From NCBI GenBank assembly GCA_016715825.1, contig JADJXO010000013.1:310001-374000 (forward strand): a stretch of DNA of 64,000 nt, in the 5' to 3' direction. The stretch's first letter is position 1. Every line of letters begins with the position of its first letter. Below are positions 44,974 through 55,501 of the stretch, in pieces. Under the pieces are notes generated by a model. It was given only the letters and a program-made list of their open reading frames with translations, ran no database searches and had not been told where the DNA came from. The stretch is from Nitrospira sp. GTDB lineage: Bacteria; Nitrospirota; Nitrospiria; Nitrospirales; Nitrospiraceae. The position numbers and the translations under genes were made by a program.

Positions 44974-45717
44974 TTACACCGTCAGGTGTTGGCGGACCAT
45001 GTCGGCATTGAGGTCGGAGCTTTTGCCCTGGGCCATGACGGCGCCCTTGGCCATCACCACATACTTTTCCGCGAGGCGGGCGGCGAAGTGGAGCCCCTGC
45101 TCGACCAAGAGAATGGCAAAACGGCGCGACTGTTTGAACCCGATGATGACATCCTCGATCTGATCGACGATGGAGGGCTGAATCCCCTCGGTGGGCTCAT
45201 CGAGCAAGAGCAGCGTGGGGCTCGAGAGAATCGCGCGGCCGATGGCTAACTGCTGCTGCTCGCCGCCGCTGAGCACCCCGCCGGGGCGATGCAGAATCTG
45301 CGTGAGTTTGGGGAACAGCTGATAGACCTCCTCAAAGGCCGCCGACTCGGACACATCGCCCGGGATCGCCGGCCGGTTCCAGTAGCCCAGTAACAGGTTT
45401 TGATGGACCGTCAAATGGGGGATAATCTCGCGCCCTTGCGGCACATACGCCAGCCCCTGGCGCGCCCGGCGATCCGTCGACTCCCGTGTGATCTCCACGC
45501 CATTGAACCGAATGGTCCCCGACCGCGCCGGCAGCAACCCGGTCAAGGTCTTGAGCGTGGTGGTCTTGCCCATCCCGTTGCGCCCCATGAGACAGACCAC
45601 CTCGCCCGGCTCGATGGTAAACGAGACGTTCCGCAGAATATGGCTCTCGCCGTAATAGGCGTTGATCTGGTCGACGACTAACGTCAGCGGCGGAGCGGGT
45701 GCGGTGGTCTGGGGCAT
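44974..45717 (-). CDS. urtE: Urea ABC transporter ATP-binding protein UrtE
   Basis: A protein of 247 aa, LivF-type ATPase. Walker A is GRNGMGKTT, the signature is LSGGEQQQLAIGRA, and Walker B is LLLLDEPTEG followed by QPSIV. The UrtE hallmark is YYGESHILRNVSF at the start. It is the second ATPase of the high-affinity urea importer. The gene is intact and lies 24 bases after urtD. Confidence 0.94.
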   Translation of the reverse strand: MPQTTAPAPPLTLVVDQINAYYGESHILRNVSFTIEPGEVVCLMGRNGMGKTTTLKTLTGLLPARSGTIRFNGVEITRESTDRRARQGLAYVPQGREIIPHLTVHQNLLLGYWNRPAIPGDVSESAAFEEVYQLFPKLTQILHRPGGVLSGGEQQQLAIGRAILSSPTLLLLDEPTEGIQPSIVDQIEDVIIGFKQSRRFAILLVEQGLHFAARLAEKYVVMAKGAVMAQGKSSDLNADMVRQHLTV

Positions 45718-45741
45718 CGGTCCTCTCGGGTCGGGGGCGCT

Positions 45742-46506
45742 TTACTGCGCGACTTTCGCGCGCCCTAAATAAATCTCACGCACATGCTCATCGGCTTGCA
45801 CCTGCTCGACGGTGCCTTCACAAATGACGGTGCCCTCGGCCAACACCGTGACGATGGTGGCAATCTGCCGCACAAAGTCCATGTCATGCTCGATCACGAC
45901 GATGGCTTGCTTTTGGGACAGCGTCATCAACAAGTGCCCGGTCTGCTCGGTTTCCTTGTCACTCATGCCCGCCACGGGTTCGTCGACCAAGAGCAAGGCG
46001 GGCTCTTGCACGATCACCATGCCGATCTCGAGCCACTGTTTTTGGCCGTGCGAGAGGGCCCCGGCGCGCGCATGGGCCTGCTCGGTCAACCCGATGGTCT
46101 CCAACACCTCACTGATCCGGGCCCGTTCCGCCGACGTCGTCTTGCCGACCAAGGTGGGCACCACGCCCTTGCTGGCGCGCTTGACCGAGAGGTCCAGGTT
46201 TTGCCACACCGAGAGATTGCCGTAGATCGACGGCGCTTGGAATTTCCGCCCAACGCCGAGCTTGGTGATGTCCTCCGCGTTCTTGCCGACCAGACTGATC
46301 CCGTCGCCGAACCGAATGGTCCCGGAGGTCGGCGGGGTCTTGCCGCAAATGACATCGAGCAAGGTCGTCTTGCCCGCGCCGTTCGGCCCGATCACCACGC
46401 GCAGCTCGTTGTACTGCACACTGAAATTGCAGTTGTTCAACGCCTTGAAGCCGTCGTAATCGACCACGACGTGTTCGCAGGAGAGAATCCGGTCGCCGGG
46501 CGTCAC
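45742..46506 (-). CDS. urtD: Urea ABC transporter ATP-binding protein UrtD
   Basis: A protein of 254 aa, LivG-type ATPase. The GTG start at 46506 overlaps the urtC stop (GTGA). An in-frame upstream stretch to 46968 has no homology and is only a shadow of urtC. Walker A is GPNGAGKTTLLD, the signature is LSHGQKQWLEIGMV and Walker B is ALLLVDEPVAGMSD. It powers urea import together with UrtE. The gene is intact. Confidence 0.93.
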   Translation of the reverse strand: MTPGDRILSCEHVVVDYDGFKALNNCNFSVQYNELRVVIGPNGAGKTTLLDVICGKTPPTSGTIRFGDGISLVGKNAEDITKLGVGRKFQAPSIYGNLSVWQNLDLSVKRASKGVVPTLVGKTTSAERARISEVLETIGLTEQAHARAGALSHGQKQWLEIGMVIVQEPALLLVDEPVAGMSDKETEQTGHLLMTLSQKQAIVVIEHDMDFVRQIATIVTVLAEGTVICEGTVEQVQADEHVREIYLGRAKVAQ

Positions 46507-47635
46507 GTCACCGTCCCCCCTTCCGCCTTGACCCGCAGCGCAGGGGGCTCCTTGCGCGCGGTCAGTTTCCGAATCATCCCGATGAGGCCGTCGGGGAACA
46601 GCGTCACGACAATCACAAAGAGGCCCCCCAAAATAAATGGCCACGCTTCGGGGAAATAATTGGTCAAGACACTCCGGCCATAGTTGACGGCGACGGCACC
46701 GATGATGGCGCCGATCAAGGTGCCGCGCCCCCCGACGGCCACCCAGATGACCACCTCCAAGGACGGCAACACGCCGATCTGCGCCGGGGTGATGATGCCG
46801 ACCTGAGGCACGTAGAGCATGCCGGCCAATCCGGCCAACCCGGCCGCCACGACAAACACAAAGAGCTTGTACCGCCACGGGGTGTAGCCGGAAAAGGTGA
46901 CGCGGGATTCGCTGTCGCGGATCGCGATCAGCACGTTGCCCGCCCGCGAGGCGACGATCCACCGGCACAGCAGATAGGCGGCCCCAGGGCCAGGACGGTG
47001 AGGACGTAGAGCCCCCGCTGGGTGCTGGGGTCGGAGAGCCGAAAGTCGAGCAGCTGCTTAAAATCGGTCAAGCCGTTGGTGCCGCCTAAGCGCGTCTCGT
47101 TCCGATTGAAGACCAGCCAGGCGGCAAAGGCTAAGGCCTGGGTGATGATGGCGAAATAGACGCCCTTGATGCGGCTGCGAAACGCCAGCACGCCGAAGAG
47201 GGTGGCGAAGAGGACGGGCACGAGGATCGCGCCGACGAAGCCGCCCCAAAAACTTTTGAAGGGATACCAGAACAGGGGGAGTTCTTGGACTTGGGTCCAG
47301 ACCATGAAGTCCGGCAGCTCGCTCCCGTAGACGCTCTCGGACCCGATTTGCAGCGCGAGATACATGCCCATGCAATAGGCGCCCAAGCCGAAAAAGACGC
47401 CCTGCCCGAGACTCAAGACGCCGCAGTAGCCCCAGATCAGATCCAGGCCGAGTGCCAAAATCGCAAACGCGAGAAACTTGCCGAATTGATTGAGGCGAAA
47501 GTCGGAGACATGGAACCACGCGTCCTCGGCCGGCAACAGGTTCAGGGCCGGCAGGACGACGAGAAAGAAGAGCCCGGCGACCGCAAACGCCAGGGTCTCC
47601 CGCGACGACTGAGGGGCGGCACCGGGCTCAGGCAT
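46503..47635 (-). pseudogene. urtC: Urea ABC transporter permease UrtC, one-base frame break
   Basis: A LivM-type permease of about 377 aa if the frame is mended. The start at 47635 overlaps the urtB stop (ATGCCTGA) and has AAGGACGGAG upstream. The frame breaks at the C-run 46982-46985. One extra base there would join the N-terminal half (ending LTVLAL) to the C-terminal half as LGAAYLLCRW, followed by ASRAGNVLIAIRDSESRV. Both halves are otherwise fully conserved. Either a sequencing/assembly error in a G/C run or a recent inactivation. Confidence 0.88.
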
Positions 47636-49180
47636 CGGCACTCCGTCCTTTCGCCGCAAACAAGCCCTGCGGCCGCCATTGCAGGAAGAGAATCACGCCC
47701 ACGAGGATAAAGACTTTGCCGTAGACGGCCCCGCTGAACGGTTCAATGAGCTTGTTCAACCCGCCGATCCCCAGGGCGGCCCAGATGGTGCCGGCCAGTT
47801 TGCCCACGCCCCCGGTGACCACGACCATGAAGGAATCGACGATGTAGTTCTGGCCCAGGCCCGGATCGACGTTGCCCACCATGGTGAGGGCCCAGCCCGC
47901 AATGCCCGCCAGCCCCGAGGCAAAGGCGAAGGTATACGCATCGACTTTGCGCGTGGGGATCCCCAGGCACGCGCTCATGTTGCGATTTTGGGTGACGGCG
48001 CGCACGCGAATGCCCAGGGTGGAGCGGAAGAGCAAGAAATAAATCCCCAGGACGCACACGATCGAGAGGAGGATGATGAAGATCCGGTTGTACGGCAGGT
48101 AGACGCCGACCATGACTTGGGCGCCCCCGCGCAGGGCCTCGGGCGCAATCACGGCGGTCAAATCGCCGAAGTAGACGCGCGCCGCTTGCATCAAGATCAG
48201 GCTCACGCCCCAGGTGGCGAGCAGGGTCTCGAGCAGCCGCCCGTAGAGAAACCGAATGACGGTGGCTTCGAGGAGCCACCCAAAGGCCGCCGCCGAGACA
48301 AACGCCACGGGCAGGGCCACGGGGAAGTACCAGTCGAAGGCCTCGGGGGCCACCCAGGCTTGAAAGGCTTGTTGGGTCATGAAGGTGGCATAGGCCCCCA
48401 CCATCATCAGCTCGCCGTGCGCCATGTTGATGACGCCCATCAACCCGAAGACGATGGCGAGCCCTAAGGACATGATGAGGAGAATGGAACTCAGGCTGAT
48501 CCCCCGGAACAGGGTCTCGATCGCGGTGGCCCACGAGGACCAGGATTCGATTTGCGCGATGGACGTGGCCGCCGCCGTCGCCAGGGTCTGCTGCGCGGCG
48601 CTCGCCGCCGGGGCTTGCGCCGCCTCCACGATCGCCTGGAGCGCACTCACGCTATTCAGGCTCCGCAGGTCTCCCAGCTGGGTGACGGCCGCCAGCTGAA
48701 CGGCCGGGTCCGCCGCCTGCACCTCCAGCAGGGCTTGCGCCTCTTGCATGGTGTACCGCACCCACCAGACGTCCTCCGTCGCGGCCGCAGCCTTCAGAAA
48801 CGGAATGGCCTCGGCGCGTCCCCCCATCGCAAGGTCCGCCGCCGCCGATCGCCGCGTATCCGGCGAGGCGCTCGCCAGGTTGGCCCGATTCTTCAGCAGG
48901 TCGACCACCGGTTTCATCGCAATCCGCACGGCCCGGCTCCCCACCTCCCGAATCTCGTCGAGCCGCGGGAGCAGGCTGGCATCCCCTGCTCAATCAGCAC
49001 CTCGGCCGCCTTGGTCCGGACTGCTGCGTCCTCGCTCTGCAGGTCGAGGAGCGCGGACTCGATCGGACCGGCCGCGGACGCACTCATAGTCACTTGTGCT
49101 CCAGTCTCGTCAGCGGCCAACGCGGACTGGACAGTGAGGCCACAGAGCAGCACGAACGCAACACTCAACACGCGCAGCAT
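47628..49180 (-). pseudogene. urtB: Urea ABC transporter permease UrtB, one-base frame break
   Basis: A LivH-type permease of about 517 aa if mended. Signal peptide at MLRVLSVAFVLLCGL (start 49180; 49204 is an alternative), a HEAT-like periplasmic region, then about eight spans. The frame breaks at the C-run 48983-48986. One more base gives EQG-DASLLPRLDEIREV joined to GSRAVRIAMKPVVDLL. The C-terminal part is complete (VINMAHGELMMVGAY, GNVDPGLGQNYIVDSF, GGVGKLAGTI). Remnant versus artefact cannot be decided here. Confidence 0.88.
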
Positions 49181-49372
49181 AGTCGGGATGCCAGTCCGGC
49201 ACATCACCACGTACACCCTTTCCACATGCTTCTTTCCAACAGATACCAATAACCAATCGATGAGAGGGCTGGAACCTCTATTTGAAAGAGGTTCCAGCTC
49301 ATCACCTAACCGAGAACCACTCACCGTCAGAACCGTCCGTGAAACCACGAGACGGCTCTGCATCCAGAATCC

Positions 49373-50733
49373 CTACTTCTTATAGGTCCCCTGATGTTGA
49401 ATCCAGTCGCACCCCTTGTCGGGGTTCGTGTACTCGCTCCAGGGTTCCGGTTTCACCAAGCCCTTGGACCGGTGAATGACTTTGAACTGCCCAGTCTTGA
49501 GAATTTCCCCGATCAACACGGGCTTATGCGTATGCTGATTACAGCAATCCATCATGATTTCCCCGCCCGGGGCCAGAAACTTCTGGTTATAGACCGCCGC
49601 ACGCACGTTGTCGACGTCGGTGGAGCCGGCCTTCTCGACGGCCTGCTTCCCACGTAGACGCCGAAGTACGCGGCTTCGATCGGATCGTCGGTGACCCGAT
49701 TGTCGCCGTCCGGGAGGTTGTTCTTCTTGCAATAGGCTTTGAAATTCGCCACGAATTTCTTGTTCTGCGGCGTGTCCACGCTCTGATAATAATTCCAGGC
49801 GGCTAATTGCCCCACCAAGGCGCTGGTGTCCATGCCCCGGAGCTCGTCTTCGGCGACGCTGAAGGCCATGATCGGCGCATCTTCGGCCCGCAGCCCCTGG
49901 TTGCCGAATTCTTTATAGAACGGCACGTTGCTGTCCCCGTTGATGGTACTGATGACGGCCGCGCCACCGCCGGCGGCAAATTTCTTAATCTTCCCGCAGA
50001 TGGTTTGATAATCCTGGTGATGGAATGGGGTATATTCTTCGGCAATGTTCGCCGCCGGCACCTTCTTCGCCAGCAGCATGGCCCGCAGGATCTTGTTCGT
50101 GGTCCGCGGATAGACGTAGTCGGTCCCCAGCAAATAGAATTTCTTGTAGCCGCCCCCTTCGGCGCTCATGAGGTATTCGACGGCCGGTGCGGCCTGTTGG
50201 TTGACGGCGGCCCCGGTGTAGAACACGTTGCGCGAGCACTCCTCCCCCTCGTACTGGACGGGATAGAAGAGTAACCCGTTGTTTTTCTCAAAGACCGGCA
50301 GGACGGACTTCCGGCTCACCGAGGTCCAGCAGCCGAACACCACCGACACTTTGTCTTCCAAGAGCAGCTGCTTGGCCTTCTCGGCAAACAGGTCCCAGTT
50401 CGACGCCGGATCGACGATCTTCGCTTCGACGGGCCGCCCCAGCACTCCGCCCGCTTTGTTGATCTCCTCGACGGCCATCAGCACGACGTCCCGGAGCGAG
50501 ACTTCACTGATCGCCATGGTGCCGCTCAACGAATGCAGCACCCCGATTTTAATCGGCGGCCCGCTCGCCGCATACGACAGCGCGTACTGCCCCAGATTCC
50601 CCAACAGCGCGGCGACACCCACGCCCGCGGCCACTCGCCCCGTCTGCCCTAAAAATTCGCGCCGCGACGCCCCCGCGGTCGGAGGCTCGGTGGCCGGCTC
50701 GGTCTGCGTCTGCTTCGTGTCCTGCGTCTTCAT
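49373..50733 (-). pseudogene. urtA: Urea ABC transporter substrate-binding protein UrtA, one-base frame break
   Basis: A periplasmic urea-binding protein of about 453 aa if mended. The N-terminus has a twin-arginine signal (ASRREFLGQTGRVAAGVG), then KIGVLHSLSGTMAISE. The frame breaks at the C-run 49649-49651, between AAYFGVYV and KQAVEKAGSTDVD; one extra base restores continuity. The C-terminus (KPVLIGEILKTGQF, EPWSEY) is conserved. It is the first gene of urtABCDE. Regulation is not evident, and no sigma-54 site was seen upstream. Confidence 0.88.
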
Positions 50734-51489
50734 GATGCATCACTCCTTTGCTGTGCGGTGAGGTGCTCACTCCGGTTGATGCGACAAGACTGATAAACTT
50801 CTCTGGAACGTATCAGCCCGTACAAACTTTCTCTTTAATTCGATCAGACTAATACTGGGGTATCACCGAATCACACGACTTTCGAGCAGGCCTATCCCCC
50901 CTCCTTTCTCCAAAAAATTCAGAAAGAGCCTGGATATATTGCTGTCTGACGAGAGAGAGCTGAAAAGAGCTGCTATCGTGGGGCGTATACTCTGGGAGAA
51001 GACCGGATCCGAATAATGACTTGCGTGCTACTGAGGTTGTACTTATTCTCAGGCCGATCATTCCCCCCCCTGAAAGGCGATGTATTTATATACTGCCTTC
51101 CACATAGTGTCAACCGACTTGAAGGCAGCTCACTCAATTGGCGTGGATCCCTCAATATCCCTGTGCTGGAACCATTGCTCGGCATCTGTTTCGATCTGGG
51201 CCTTCCTTGTTGGCCCTCGTTTTCAGAAGATGAAAGCAGGACTTGATTGGATTCACTCTACCTTTCTCATGCTTGTGAACATGCAATCAAGAACTTTTAA
51301 GCTTTCGTCGACGCGGATGTTCTGAAACCTACCTCTCTCTCACTATGACCTCACTATAACGATGGTCACAAAACGGTTAAAAACTTACAGCCTTCTCAAG
51401 ACTCTCGGCAGGGAGAGTTTTTGTGTTTGCGTCACGTTCCTGCTACACTGCCAGTCTCATCTAATCATCCAAGGCGACGAGTCACCGCT
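50734..51489. other. Gene-free region upstream of urtA
   Basis: About 750 bases between urtA (minus) and a plus-strand lipoprotein gene. It must hold both promoters. No sigma-54 GG-N10-GC element and no clear operator were recognised. Short frames in the middle have no ribosome-binding site or protein-like composition. Confidence 0.45.
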
Positions 51490-52422
51490 ATGCATGAACC
51501 AGCTTTGTCAGTCGTTAGGCGCCTAGTGCACTGCTTCATGATGAGTTGTTTGACCGTCATCGCCGTCGGGTGTGCCGGATCTCGCCCCTCCACCCCCATT
51601 CACGAGGCTGCTGTTGGCAAGGTGTTCCTTGAGCAGGTCCCGGACAAATCCTTTCAAGCCGCACACCCCATCAAGCTATCGGAGACGACGGTCGTCGATA
51701 TCTTGCGTGGCGTCCATACGAAAGAAAAATCAGGACTCTTGTTGCTGCTCGGCAAGGCGTTGAAATCCACGAACCTTAACGATATCCGGACGTTCTCTGA
51801 GGATGACATTGTATACCTCGCTCCTCATATTACGACCGCCCTCGCACAAGCGACACCCGATCAACGAGTGGGTTTTCATGTGTATTCCGGACCAGCGATT
51901 TCTCAACAACCGAAAGCCAAACAACAGAGAGAAACCACGGCAGGCTATTTCTTCGCAGACGGCCTCTCCTTGCACTTTACACTGACTCAATACCGATACT
52001 ACCCTGGGAAAAAGTCGACCAGCAGCCAGAAGGAGCCTCGTTCTCTCCCGGATACCGATGGGTTACGTGACAGAGAAGTGACGTTCATCCCCGAGGCTGC
52101 TGTGCGACCTGACGTGTACGATCGGTCAAGTTGGATTGGAAAATCTGAAGATCATTCGCTTGCGATTGACTACCAACTCTTGACGAAGGTTCTCACCGCT
52201 CCTCAACCAGCCCCAACGGCGCAGCAGCGTCCTGCAGCTTCGCCGGCTGCGGTATCGTCCCAATCAACAAGCGCGGTTCAATCGCCGCCTACTGGAAAGA
52301 GCGATGCAGACATCCAAGCATTTAAGGAAGAACTCAAGGCACTTCAAAAGAAAGTCGATGAGCAAAGCGCCGAACTCCAACGACTGAAAAGCGACCAGTC
52401 AAAGAACACACCGACCCCCTAA
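51490..52422 (+). CDS. Lipoprotein with C-terminal coiled coil
   Basis: A protein of 310 aa from the ATG at 51490 (a frame extending to 51421 is not preferred). The N-terminus has MSCLTVIAVGCAGS, a lipobox with Cys at about residue 29. A globular beta-rich part (about 40-230) contains FHVYSGPAISQQP and YFFADGLSLHFTLTQYRYYP. A Pro/Ala/Ser-rich linker and a heptad coiled coil (KEELKALQKKVDEQSAELQRL) end the chain. It is probably anchored in the outer membrane. No named family. Confidence 0.75.
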   Translation: MHEPALSVVRRLVHCFMMSCLTVIAVGCAGSRPSTPIHEAAVGKVFLEQVPDKSFQAAHPIKLSETTVVDILRGVHTKEKSGLLLLLGKALKSTNLNDIRTFSEDDIVYLAPHITTALAQATPDQRVGFHVYSGPAISQQPKAKQQRETTAGYFFADGLSLHFTLTQYRYYPGKKSTSSQKEPRSLPDTDGLRDREVTFIPEAAVRPDVYDRSSWIGKSEDHSLAIDYQLLTKVLTAPQPAPTAQQRPAASPAAVSSQSTSAVQSPPTGKSDADIQAFKEELKALQKKVDEQSAELQRLKSDQSKNTPTP

Positions 52423-52566
52423 TCATCATCGACGCGACTCGACGATCAGGTCGCCGCACAAAGCGGTCGACGTCACGACTCCATCTTGATACAACCTCTC
52501 ATGACGCGTTGTATCCTATGAAATTGAACAATACGGCACTGTCGCTGTTTGTGAAATTCTGGGCGG

Positions 52567-53385
52567 CTAGTGACTGGCCGGTTGGGGATCAAACATCTCC
52601 TCCAACTGAGGAGAAGACCCGACCTCGACACTGACTGAGGTCTCTTCATCTGTTTCGATCGTCTCCATATTCGCCTTTTCCGAATCTTCCTCCGGCATCC
52701 TGTCTCCATCGATGGGAAGGAGTGCCTGTTCCCCTTCACCAAGCTCCTTGAACTCTCGGAGTGGAGGCAAGTGCGAGAGATCGCTCAGACCGAAGTGCTC
52801 TAAGAAATACTTCGTGGTCCCATACATGATCGGACGCCCAGGAACTTCCTTGCGCCCGACGATCCGAACCAGCTTCCGTTCCAAGAGGGTGCGCAACACG
52901 CCGGAAGCTTCTACGCCACGAATTTCTTCGATTTCCGCACGTACGAGCGGCTGCTTGTAGGCAATAATCGCCAGGGACTCCAGTGCAGATCTGGACAGCT
53001 TCGCCGTTGCCTTGCTTTTGTCCAACCGCTTGATCCAGGAGACATATTCCTGCTTGGTCACAATGCGATACCCGCCCGCGATTTCGGCCAGGCGCACCCC
53101 ACGTCCTTCTTGCTCCAGTGCTTGGCCAAGGTTCTGCAACCCCTCTTCCACCTCAACCTTTGTCACTGTCCCAATCACCGAGGTGAGTCGAACAACCGAC
53201 ATCGGTTCGGAAGACACAAAGAGAAGCGATTCCAGGATTGCCTGAAGCTCGGCCCCGCTCTGCACGGGGTCAAGACCAACGGCTCCTTCCGCGGAATGTC
53301 CATTGTTCGCCGCAATATCCATCGCGCTGAGTTCGGTCGTCTCCTGAACCAAATCTGCCTCTCCTGACGTCATATCCCCTTCCAT
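52567..53385 (-). CDS. scpB: Segregation and condensation protein B
   Basis: A protein of 272 aa with two winged-helix domains in about residues 45-210: ILESLLFVSSEPMSVVRL, then LSRSALESLAIIAYKQPLVRAEIEEIRGV, the ScpB signature, and GRPIMYGTTKYFLEHFGL. N- and C-terminal tails are acidic and low in complexity. ScpB forms the kite subunits of the SMC-ScpAB condensin. It overlaps scpA by 16 bp. Confidence 0.94.
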   Translation of the reverse strand: MEGDMTSGEADLVQETTELSAMDIAANNGHSAEGAVGLDPVQSGAELQAILESLLFVSSEPMSVVRLTSVIGTVTKVEVEEGLQNLGQALEQEGRGVRLAEIAGGYRIVTKQEYVSWIKRLDKSKATAKLSRSALESLAIIAYKQPLVRAEIEEIRGVEASGVLRTLLERKLVRIVGRKEVPGRPIMYGTTKYFLEHFGLSDLSHLPPLREFKELGEGEQALLPIDGDRMPEEDSEKANMETIETDEETSVSVEVGSSPQLEEMFDPQPASH

Positions 53386-54176
53386 TCTTCCCCGACGGTG
53401 TGAAGCTCCGCCGGATCCGGCACTAGAGAAAATGTCCGTGACACCAGAATCGGTCCGAATGTCTCGGCTTGAAACACCCGGGCTACCCGAAGTCGCATCA
53501 GTTCAAGCAACGCCAAAAACGTGACGACGATCATCACCCGATGAATCGGCCCTTCAAACAACGCTGCAAAGGAAACCGAATCTTTCCCTTCGAGCGTTTC
53601 GAGGATGAGGTTCATCCGCTCACGCACCGTGAGATTGTCAGGTACGATTTCGAGCAACCGGCTGCTTGGATTTCGATCGAGCACTTCCTGAAGCGCATCA
53701 ACCAGCTCAAACAGAGAGACATTTTCTAACGGGAGATCGTCTTCAACCTGCTCGACCGGTGGTACGTGTTCACGCCAGAAGATCTCGCGCCACATTCGTT
53801 CCTGGCTATCAAGCTGACTCGCCGCTTCTTTGAAGGCCTTATATTCGAGCAACCGCCGAACGAGCTCTTCTCGTGGATCCGGCCCGTCCTCTTCATCGTC
53901 CGCCCGCTCATCTGCAGGCAACAGCATTTTGGACTTGATCTGCAGTAACGTCGCGGCCATGACCAAGAAATCGCCTGCCACATTGAGATTCAGTTCCTCC
54001 ATCGCCTCCAGATACTCCAGGTACTGCTGCGCAATCATCGCGATTGGAATATCGTAGATGTTGATCTCATTTTTCTTGATGAGATGGAGTAGGAGATCGA
54101 GCGGCCCCTCGAAATTCTCGATGCGAACCTGGTACGGGAGTTCGGTCTGTTTAGAATCTTCTGGATGAGAGTCCAC
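53370..54176 (-). CDS. scpA: Segregation and condensation protein A
   Basis: A protein of 268 aa, kleisin of the SMC condensin complex. The N-terminal FEGPLDLLLHLIKKNEINIYDIPI and the following LNLNVAGDFLVMAATLLQIKSKMLLP are diagnostic. The C-terminal winged helix contacts the other SMC head. It is translated with scpB through overlap. It compacts and segregates the chromosome. Confidence 0.95.
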   Translation of the reverse strand: MDSHPEDSKQTELPYQVRIENFEGPLDLLLHLIKKNEINIYDIPIAMIAQQYLEYLEAMEELNLNVAGDFLVMAATLLQIKSKMLLPADERADDEEDGPDPREELVRRLLEYKAFKEAASQLDSQERMWREIFWREHVPPVEQVEDDLPLENVSLFELVDALQEVLDRNPSSRLLEIVPDNLTVRERMNLILETLEGKDSVSFAALFEGPIHRVMIVVTFLALLELMRLRVARVFQAETFGPILVSRTFSLVPDPAELHTVGEEWKGI

Positions 54177-54249
54177 AGGAGGTGTTTATATCAACTTATA
54201 GAGAGACGGGCAAGCCCGAATCTATATATTGTGGATAACCAGGCTCCAT

Positions 54250-55314
54250 TCATTTGACCTTGATGAGGTACGCGATCAGCAGCGCCGCCACCACAAGAAA
54301 GACCAAGGTCAGGACATACTGCCCTTCCCGAGTGTGGAACAAGCCATCTGATTGCTCGGAAGCGAGGCGCTTTGTGTGGTCCAAGATCGGTGGCTGGTCG
54401 AAGCGCGCCGTTCCCAGGTCGTCGGGACGCTTGAATTCCGCGCTGGAAAAATCGACTGACCCGAGAAACTGGGCACCGGCAAACAGGACCTCGTTCTCAA
54501 AAATCGTAAACCCAAAGAAGGTCTCACGGCTGAAGATCGCCTCGCCAAAATCGATTCGACTCTTGAAGTGGCTTCCAGAAAATCCTGTTCCTTGGCCAAA
54601 CCTCGACCGCTCAAACGTTGCCGGTTGCTCGAATGTTACTTCAAGGAACTCCGCCATACCGTCAAAGAGTGCGCCCGTACAGTCCAGCGGACCCTGAAAC
54701 GTCGACTGATGAAATCTGGTGCTGGGTCCAAATTTCGTTTCCCGGCAGACCGTTTCCCCCATGAAGCGCCCCCGAACAAAGTGGGCTTCCTTTTCAAAAA
54801 TGGCGCCGGAGAGATCGACCTTCTGCTGGAAAACCGAACGTGAAAGATCTACACCCTCTCGGAAACGAGATCCTTGAAAATCCACCGGCCCCTCAAACCG
54901 AAGGACATTCTCAGAAAACCGATGCCGGAGCACTCCCCGCACATCGGATTCTCGAATCGACAATGCCGCACGCACAGCCCGCTTCCGATCTTCAACCTCA
55001 TTCGAACCGGCAGCAGGTTCCACGGGAAGGCGATCAAACACAAGGTCTCCGCGGATGACGACTCCGACTAGATCGACTCGACGCCCCTGTGCGATCGCAT
55101 CGATCACCGCTTCACCGGCCACGGCATGGGCGTCACGTTCGTCTGGAGAGCACGTGGAGGGAAGATGGGTGACTAGTTCGGCTGAAGGGTCACTCGTCCG
55201 TGGCGCCACCACGCAGGTTGCACTGGACTCATATGACGCGACGGCGATCATGCTACTGATCACCAGAACGCTACAGCAACAGCGTCCTACTCGCATCAGA
55301 CATAGACTCTTCAC
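54250..55314 (-). CDS. Pentapeptide-type repeat protein with C-terminal membrane anchor
   Basis: A protein of 354 aa. N-terminal hydrophobic signal (about 8-30). From about residue 130 to 300 it has repeats of the form xxF-x-G/S-A/S-x-F spaced by 20 residues (FQGSRFREGVDLSRSVFQQK, VDLSGAIFEKE, VDFSSAEF), giving a right-handed beta-helix. A C-terminal span (YVLTLVFLVVAALLIAYLI) ends in Lys. The beta-helix is probably on the periplasmic side. The substrate or partner is unknown. Confidence 0.8.
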   Translation of the reverse strand: MKSLCLMRVGRCCCSVLVISSMIAVASYESSATCVVAPRTSDPSAELVTHLPSTCSPDERDAHAVAGEAVIDAIAQGRRVDLVGVVIRGDLVFDRLPVEPAAGSNEVEDRKRAVRAALSIRESDVRGVLRHRFSENVLRFEGPVDFQGSRFREGVDLSRSVFQQKVDLSGAIFEKEAHFVRGRFMGETVCRETKFGPSTRFHQSTFQGPLDCTGALFDGMAEFLEVTFEQPATFERSRFGQGTGFSGSHFKSRIDFGEAIFSRETFFGFTIFENEVLFAGAQFLGSVDFSSAEFKRPDDLGTARFDQPPILDHTKRLASEQSDGLFHTREGQYVLTLVFLVVAALLIAYLIKVK

Positions 55315-55501
55315 AGGGATTGGGTGGAATCAGCTCGCGAGTTACATTCGTATGACACGGCGAGAGCAACTACCCGTTGCTGAGTTGATCAGGCACCCGC
55401 CGGCGGACATCACGGGCTCCAGCGGCGGGCGAGTGGATGAGCCGCGTCCGATGAGACCTATTTCTCCCCCTGGCTCTGACGAGCCAGCGATAAGAATGTA
55501 A

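Noticed and set aside
46507..46968. N-terminal extension of UrtD
   Set aside because: The extra 154 residues are Arg/His-rich and read from urtC in a wrong frame; GTG at 46506 is the natural start.
46503..47659. urtC as two separate short permease genes
   Set aside because: The two frames meet at a G/C run and join into one standard permease with one base added; the second frame has no start signal of its own.
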